A stretch of 64,000 nucleotides of DNA from assembly GCA_947178215.1 (NCBI GenBank), contig CAMWXJ010000015.1, positions 1 through 64,000 on the forward strand, in the 5' to 3' direction. Below are positions 59,866 to 64,000 of this stretch, piece after piece. Every line of letters starts with the position of its first letter. Position 1 is the first letter of the stretch. The stretch comes from an uncultured Porphyromonadaceae bacterium. GTDB taxonomy: Bacteria; Bacteroidota; Bacteroidia; Bacteroidales; Muribaculaceae. The notes under the pieces were generated by a model, which was given only the letters and a program-made list of their open reading frames with translations, ran no database searches and had not been told where the DNA came from. A program made the position numbers and the translations under genes.

Positions 59866-60849
59866 ATGGCCGACGACGACATTATCACCTCAGGCAAACC
59901 GACTGGCCTTCCCGTAATCGCGGTAGTCGTTCCCTGCTACAACGAAGAGGAAGCGCTTCCGCTGTCGCTCGGGCGCCTCATGGATGTGCTCGATACGATG
60001 GCGCGGCGCGGTCTGGCGTCAGTGGATAGCTATGTGCTGTGTGTCAACGACGGTAGCCGCGACAACACCTGGCAGGTTATAGCTGATTCCCACAGGTCGA
60101 ATCCACGTGTGAAAGGCATTTCGCTCGCGCATAACCGCGGCCACCAGTATGCGCTGCTGGCCGGACTGATGACGGCGATGCCGGTGTGTGATGCCGCTAT
60201 ATCTATTGACGCCGACCTCCAAGATGATCCCGAGGCCATGATAGAGATGGTGGAGAAGTTTCGCGACGGCGCCGAGATTGTCTACGGAGTACGCTCTTCA
60301 CGTGCCACCGACACCTGGTTCAAGCGCAATACCGCCCACGCTTTCTACACTTTCCAGAAGCGTATGGGGCTCGACACCGTCTACGACCATGCCGACTATC
60401 GCCTCATGAGCGCGCGCGCCCTTGAATTGCTGAGCGAGTATGGCGAGGGCAACCTGTTTCTGCGCGGAATAATACCGCAGATAGGTCTTGAAACGGCCGT
60501 GGTAACCTACGAGCGCGCGGCGCGTGTGGCCGGCGAGTCCAAGTATCCTCTCAGCAAGATGCTGAGCTTCTCGATCGACGGCATTACGAGTTTTTCGTCG
60601 CGACCGCTGCGGATAATATTCTTTGTCGGGGTAGCGCTGCTCATACTTGATGTCGTAATGGGACTCTATGTGTTCAGTGCCTATTTCGGGCACGAAGCCA
60701 TTCCCGGCTGGACGTCGCTCATGCTCTCGACATGGTTTCTCGGCAGCTTGATTCTCATTGCCCTCGGCGTTGTAGGCGAGTATGTAGGCAAGATATTCAT
60801 GGAGGTAAAGCACCGCCCGCGGTTCGCTATCTCCAAACGATTAATGTAA
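59866..60849 (+). CDS. GtrB/DPM1-like family 2 glycosyltransferase
   Basis: A protein of 327 residues. VVVPCYNEEEALPLSLGRLM begins the GT-A fold; ISIDADLQDDPEAM carries the metal-binding acidic motif; HADYRLMSARALELL and GESKYPLSKM are typical of polyprenyl-phosphate glycosyltransferases. Two membrane helices lie at the C-terminus (IIFFVGVALLILDVVMGLY and LSTWFLGSLILIALGVVGEY). It should transfer a hexose to undecaprenyl phosphate on the inner membrane for later surface glycan decoration. It begins 14 bases after proS. Confidence 0.9.
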   Translation: MADDDIITSGKPTGLPVIAVVVPCYNEEEALPLSLGRLMDVLDTMARRGLASVDSYVLCVNDGSRDNTWQVIADSHRSNPRVKGISLAHNRGHQYALLAGLMTAMPVCDAAISIDADLQDDPEAMIEMVEKFRDGAEIVYGVRSSRATDTWFKRNTAHAFYTFQKRMGLDTVYDHADYRLMSARALELLSEYGEGNLFLRGIIPQIGLETAVVTYERAARVAGESKYPLSKMLSFSIDGITSFSSRPLRIIFFVGVALLILDVVMGLYVFSAYFGHEAIPGWTSLMLSTWFLGSLILIALGVVGEYVGKIFMEVKHRPRFAISKRLM

Positions 60850-60867
60850 GCACAGTTACTTTCCTTA

Positions 60868-61143
60868 ATGGACAGCAAACAGTTTTTAGCCCGTTTGGCC
60901 GAGCGCGCCTGTGTGTCGGTCAAGGACGCTTCGGCGATGACCGAGGCTCTCGGTGCCGCCCTCGCTTCGGTGTGCGCCGGCCTCGACACAGCCGCTATAC
61001 CCGGTTTCGGCAATTTCACTGCGACAAAGCGTGATGAGGAGGTCGTGACCGATGATGTGACGAAGAAGCGCATGCTTATGCCCCCGACTATTGTGACATC
61101 GTTTCGCCCAAGTGTAATACTTCGTCATCGTCTTGACAAATGA
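60868..61143 (+). CDS. HU-family DNA-binding protein
   Basis: A protein of 91 residues. FLARLAERACVSVKDASAMTEALGAAL (in two blocks) forms the two dimer helices, and IPGFGNFTATKR is the beta-turn start of the DNA-binding arm. The arm end MPPTIVTSFRPSVILRHRL replaces the usual P-A-F-x-A-G ending, so this is a divergent HU. Its stop overlaps the start of the membrane-anchored HU-like gene by four bases, suggesting equal or coupled synthesis. Confidence 0.88.
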   Translation: MDSKQFLARLAERACVSVKDASAMTEALGAALASVCAGLDTAAIPGFGNFTATKRDEEVVTDDVTKKRMLMPPTIVTSFRPSVILRHRLDK

Positions 61144-61934
61144 ATGAAAAGATTAATCTTCGCCAACTGAGCGACAGGCTGCCCGCCGATGTTTTTGGCA
61201 TCGATGCCGAGAAGCGCACTCAGATCGTTAGTGAAATATTCGCTCTCATAGCCGAAACGCTTGAAAGCGGCGAGAGTGTAGCCGTGAAAGGTCTCGGCGT
61301 GTTCGCTCTGACAGGCGACAAGGATTCGCCTGTCATTTTCGAGCCCGACCGCGCTTTTGTGGCGATTGCCAATGCTCCCTTTGACGCTTTCAGCCCTGTG
61401 GCCCTCCCCGACGTGGTGACTGAAAGCGACTTGGCCGTGGTAGGGGAGGAGGCGGAGGATGCGGACACTTCGGATGCTTCGGACGCTTCGGACGCTTCGG
61501 ACACTTCGGACACTTCGGACACTTCGGACACCTTGGACGAGGCCGCTCACGAGGCTCAACCTCATGCTGAGCCGGCTCTTGACTCTGAGCCCGAGCCGGT
61601 GCCGGCAGCCCCGGTGGCAGAGGCCACTCCGATAGCTGAGGTAACGCCGATAGCTGAGCAAGAGCCCGAGCCGGTGCCGGCAGCCCCGGTAGCAGAGGCC
61701 ACTCCGATAGCTGAACCAGAACCTAAAAATGAGTATATTCCGCACGTTGAGGCTGCGCAAGAGGCTGAAGGGTCGCGGTTTGGTGCCGGCTATTTCTGGG
61801 GGTTGCTTACCGGTCTGCTTGTGGGGGCAATCCTGTTTATGATATATGTGCTGATTACTACCAGCAGTGAGCCGTTATCGACCTATGAGATAGAGGATGA
61901 GGCTGCCGCTGCTGCAATCACCGCGATTGAATGA
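61140..61934 (+). CDS. Membrane-anchored HU-like protein with repeats
   Basis: A protein of 264 residues. The N-terminal 85 residues resemble an HU-type fold of the Bacteroidetes kind (NLRQLSDRLPADVFG, SVAVKGLGVFALTGDKD, VAIANAPFDAFSPV). A long acidic and repetitive linker follows: eight triplets of Asp-(Thr/Ala)-(Ser/Leu) at about residues 109-132, then a Pro/Ala/Glu region containing a 25-residue duplication. One membrane helix lies near residues 217-239 (GLLTGLLVGAILFMIYVL), leaving a short acidic tail. It may link DNA or the preceding HU to the membrane. DNA binding is inferred from the fold only. A four-base overlap couples it to the HU gene. Confidence 0.75.
   Translation: MNEKINLRQLSDRLPADVFGIDAEKRTQIVSEIFALIAETLESGESVAVKGLGVFALTGDKDSPVIFEPDRAFVAIANAPFDAFSPVALPDVVTESDLAVVGEEAEDADTSDASDASDASDTSDTSDTSDTLDEAAHEAQPHAEPALDSEPEPVPAAPVAEATPIAEVTPIAEQEPEPVPAAPVAEATPIAEPEPKNEYIPHVEAAQEAEGSRFGAGYFWGLLTGLLVGAILFMIYVLITTSSEPLSTYEIEDEAAAAAITAIE
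61464..61535 (+). repeat. Eight tandem 9-bp units in the HU-like gene
   Basis: Units of GACACTTCG, GACGCTTCG and GATGCTTCG, with a degenerate last copy GACACCTTG. The unit length is a multiple of three, so copy-number change keeps the frame and alters only linker length. Confidence 0.9.
61587..61714 (+). repeat. 53-bp direct repeat, 75-bp period, in the HU-like gene
   Basis: Copies at 61587-61639 and 61662-61714 differ at one base (GTGGCAG against GTAGCAG). The period of 75 bp is 25 codons. The near-identity suggests a recent duplication. Confidence 0.85.
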
Positions 61935-61993
61935 CTTGCGAACTATTGAAGCTGCCGGAGCGTTAAGGTCAGAAACCTCCATCCGTCAAGACT

Positions 61994-63421
61994 ATGTCCG
62001 CTAAACACTCCCAACCGCTTAGAAAGCAATCCCGGGTCAAAGCCTGGGTAACACAACACTATGACAAAGCCCTCAGAGTGTGGGCATATATGAGCGATGG
62101 AGTGTGGCGCGACACGCGTCGCGACTGGCGCATAAGCATCATAAAGACGCTAAATCTCACCATACGGTCGTTTCTTGATTCCGACCTCCAAAGCAGGGCG
62201 TGCGCGTTGACTTACCGCACGGTCCTTGCCATTGTTCCGGCACTTGCGTTGCTCTTTGCGATATGCCGCGGTTTCGGCTTCGCCAATCTGTTGCAGAATC
62301 AGCTCTACTCTATTGTGCCGTCGCAGCATCAGGCCCTTGAAATGGCTCTGAAATTTGTCGACAGTTATCTGTCGCAGGCATCTGAGGGAATATTCGTAGG
62401 CGTAGGCATCCTGTTTCTGCTTTGGACCCTCATCTCGCTGCTGAGTTCGGTTGAGGACGACTTCAACCGAATATGGCAGGTGCGCGCGGGGCGCTCTATG
62501 TGGCGCAAAGTCACCGATTACCTTGCTATCTTCCTCGTGCTCCCCGTGCTGCTCATCTGCTCGGGCGGTATCACGATAGTGATGTCGACCACGCTGAAAA
62601 AGCTTGTCATATTCGATTTCCTTGGGCCGGTGGTAAATGTGCTCATGGACGTGCTCGCCCTCGTGCTTACATGGCTTTTCTTTGCCGGCGCCTATCTGCT
62701 CATTCCCAACGCAAAAGTGCGTTTCAGCAACGCTTTTTTGGCGGGCGCGCTTGTGGGAACCTCCATTCAGGTAATCCAGTGGCTGTTTATCACAGGTCAG
62801 ATGTATGTGACCAAATACAACGCTATATACGGCTCATTCTCTTTCCTGCCCCTTATGCTTATATGGCTTCAACTCACATGGCTTGCTACGCTTACCGGTG
62901 CGCTCGTGTGTTACGCCTCACAGAACATAGGCCAGTTCTCGTTCTATCGTCAGGTAGAGAATATAAGCCAGGAATACGACATGCGTGTCACGATAGCCGT
63001 GCTCGCTGTGATAGTGAAGCGGTTTGCCGCCGGACGCAAGGCTCTGACGTGTATCTCTCTCGCCGCCGATTACCGGTTGCCGGAAAATATGGTGCGCAAC
63101 GCGGTGCTCCGCCTCAATACCGTTGGGCTCGTGGCATTTGAGGAGTCGGAGGGCGACACAGGTATGCATCCGCTAATCCCAGCTGTCGACATATCCCGCA
63201 TTACCGTGGCCGACACCGTGAGCAGGCTTCGCCACTGCGGCGACAGCAACTTCATACCCGGTTTCGACGGGCATTACAGCGCTGTCGATGACATAGCAAA
63301 CAGAATAGACAATGCGATAGCTTCGGCAGTCGCCGAAACACGCCTCGCCGACCTCGATATAGAAATACACCCCCTCGCCGAAAGCGGGGCCACTACCGAC
63401 AATCCAACTAAAACCACATAA
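61994..63421 (+). CDS. YihY/BrkB family membrane protein
   Basis: A protein of 475 residues with about six membrane segments in the middle 300 residues. [21 protein letters not shown], then [39 protein letters not shown] and [20 protein letters not shown] are the family signatures (once misnamed ribonuclease BN). The cytoplasmic C-terminal 130 residues look like a winged helix ([20 protein letters not shown]), an extension common in Bacteroidetes. The transported substrate is unknown. It begins 59 bases after the membrane-anchored HU-like gene. Confidence 0.9.
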   Translation: MSAKHSQPLRKQSRVKAWVTQHYDKALRVWAYMSDGVWRDTRRDWRISIIKTLNLTIRSFLDSDLQSRACALTYRTVLAIVPALALLFAICRGFGFANLLQNQLYSIVPSQHQALEMALKFVDSYLSQASEGIFVGVGILFLLWTLISLLSSVEDDFNRIWQVRAGRSMWRKVTDYLAIFLVLPVLLICSGGITIVMSTTLKKLVIFDFLGPVVNVLMDVLALVLTWLFFAGAYLLIPNAKVRFSNAFLAGALVGTSIQVIQWLFITGQMYVTKYNAIYGSFSFLPLMLIWLQLTWLATLTGALVCYASQNIGQFSFYRQVENISQEYDMRVTIAVLAVIVKRFAAGRKALTCISLAADYRLPENMVRNAVLRLNTVGLVAFEESEGDTGMHPLIPAVDISRITVADTVSRLRHCGDSNFIPGFDGHYSAVDDIANRIDNAIASAVAETRLADLDIEIHPLAESGATTDNPTKTT

Positions 63422-63449
63422 TTGTTTAACTCTAAAAACCGTTTCTGCT

Positions 63450-63830
63450 ATGAACAAGATTCAGGTAGCTACCGAACAGGCTCCCGCAGCCATCGGTCCT
63501 TACAGCCAGGCCATCAAGTGCGGCAATATGCTCTTCATCTCCGGCCAGATTCCCGTTAACCCCGCCGACGGCACTATCCCGGAGGGCATCACTGCCCAGA
63601 CCGAACAGGTTATCCGTAACATCAAGGCTATCCTCAAAGAAGCCGGCGTCAGCATCGACAATGTGGTGAAGACCACCTGCTTCCTCTCCGACATGAGCCA
63701 CTTTGTGCCCATGAACGAGGTTTACGCCCGCGAGTTCACCGCTCCTTTCCCTGCCCGCTCTGCCGTAGCCGTGCGCGAGCTCCCCAAGCAGGTGCTCGTA
63801 GAGATTGAGACTATCGCCACTCTCGACTGA
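63450..63830 (+). CDS. RidA family enamine/imine deaminase
   Basis: A protein of 126 residues, the normal RidA length. [20 protein letters not shown] at the N-terminus, the catalytic Arg in FPARSAVAV and the closing Glu in LVEIETIA define the active site at the trimer interface. It hydrolyses reactive 2-aminoacrylate-type intermediates formed by PLP enzymes. It lies 28 bases after yihY and ends before a terminator. Confidence 0.96.
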   Translation: MNKIQVATEQAPAAIGPYSQAIKCGNMLFISGQIPVNPADGTIPEGITAQTEQVIRNIKAILKEAGVSIDNVVKTTCFLSDMSHFVPMNEVYAREFTAPFPARSAVAVRELPKQVLVEIETIATLD

Positions 63831-63854
63831 TAAGATAGCCCATAAAATTGACAG

Positions 63855-63891
63855 CACAGCCGCCCCGCGCGTCAAGCACAGGGCGGCTGTG
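63855..63891. terminator. Bidirectional terminator, ridA / mutS2
   Basis: CACAGCCGCCC pairs with GGGCGGCTGTG (11 bp) around a 15-base loop between convergent genes. Confidence 0.7.
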
Positions 63892-63916
63892 TGTATCTTG
63901 CGGCCGGCGTGAAGGG

Positions 63917-64000
63917 TCAGCTTAGCTCCACAACGGTGATGCCGGCGCCTCCGAGGCGTACATCCTCGTCGTGTGCCGACGATACGCCCGGTACGGTAGA
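63917..64000 (-). CDS. Probable MutS2 C-terminus (partial)
   Basis: The last 27 codons of a minus-strand gene that continues past the window edge. It reads GVSSAHDEDVRLGGAGITVV then ELS and stop TGA at 63919-63917. The GGAGITVV ending matches the close of the Smr domain in Bacteroidales MutS2 proteins, which act on recombination intermediates or stalled ribosomes. The call rests on this short tail only. Confidence 0.6.
   Translation of the reverse strand, partial: STVPGVSSAHDEDVRLGGAGITVVELS

Noticed and set aside
61464-61535. CRISPR-like repeats
   Set aside because: The units are 9 bp, contiguous, without spacers, and lie in frame inside a coding sequence.
1-64000. tRNA or other stable RNA genes
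   Set aside because: I scanned the intergenic spaces for T-loop-like GTTCGA patterns and cloverleaf arms and saw none. All spacers are under 500 bases.

Overview
The window looks like chromosomal DNA from a Bacteroidales bacterium, most likely a gut lineage related to Muribaculaceae (the family is inference). The evidence: type V (Mfa/FimA-type) fimbrial genes, an RprX/RprY two-component pair, BtGH84-like glucosaminidase, YgiQ, DUF2027-Smr, DUF4290 and OstA-like proteins, and promoters of the Bacteroidetes form (TTG or TTTG, about 20 bases, TAnnTTTG). Shine-Dalgarno sequences are mostly absent. I found no tRNA, rRNA, CRISPR array, insertion sequence or prophage.

Bases 1-10200 hold a six-gene minus-strand fimbrial operon: DUF3575, DUF3868/OmpA-like, Mfa1-type pilin, Mfa2-type anchor, a second pilin-like lipoprotein and a 1099-residue tip-like lipoprotein. 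Its leader of about 330 bases has a consensus promoter, a hairpin and a run of nine G (nine C in the RNA) inside a small upstream ORF. Changing the run by -1 or +2 would carry that reading frame to a stop overlapping the DUF3575 start codon. A 58-bp polypurine tract separates the pilin and anchor genes.

Bases 10274-24717 are housekeeping: dus, dnaJ, grpE, ispE, a frameshifted DUF1349 gene, a LuxR-type regulator, dnaB, a leucine-rich-repeat protein, prfC, and the dTDP-rhamnose genes split into rfbD (minus) and rfbACB (plus, with its own promoter lying over the stop codon of a TrmH-type methylase). Bases 24901-34093 hold rprXY, nhaA, lepA, a secreted GH84 enzyme, an orphan GH108-type muramidase and a SemiSWEET gene that overlaps it tail to tail.

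Bases 34444-46348 hold a radical SAM/LD-carboxypeptidase pair, a tricorn-like peptidase/Smr/EFR1 operon, rpmE2, and an envelope operon (PpiC-type isomerase, OstA-like protein, ATP-grasp-like protein). Bases 46423-53273 are a uvrB-ygiQ-S9 peptidase-DUF6155 operon. After a head-GIN lipoprotein and a TetR-fabG pair, bases 56060-63830 are a long plus-strand run: DUF4290, rimM, two envelope or unknown genes, proS, a GtrB-like glycosyltransferase, an HU protein, a membrane-anchored HU-like protein with in-frame tandem repeats, YihY and RidA. The 3' end of a probable mutS2 closes the window.

The most noteworthy signals are the possible phase-variable fimbrial leader, the HU/membrane-HU pair with its repeat tract, the palindromic boxes before rprXY, and several promoters placed so close to start codons that the mRNAs should be leaderless or nearly so.
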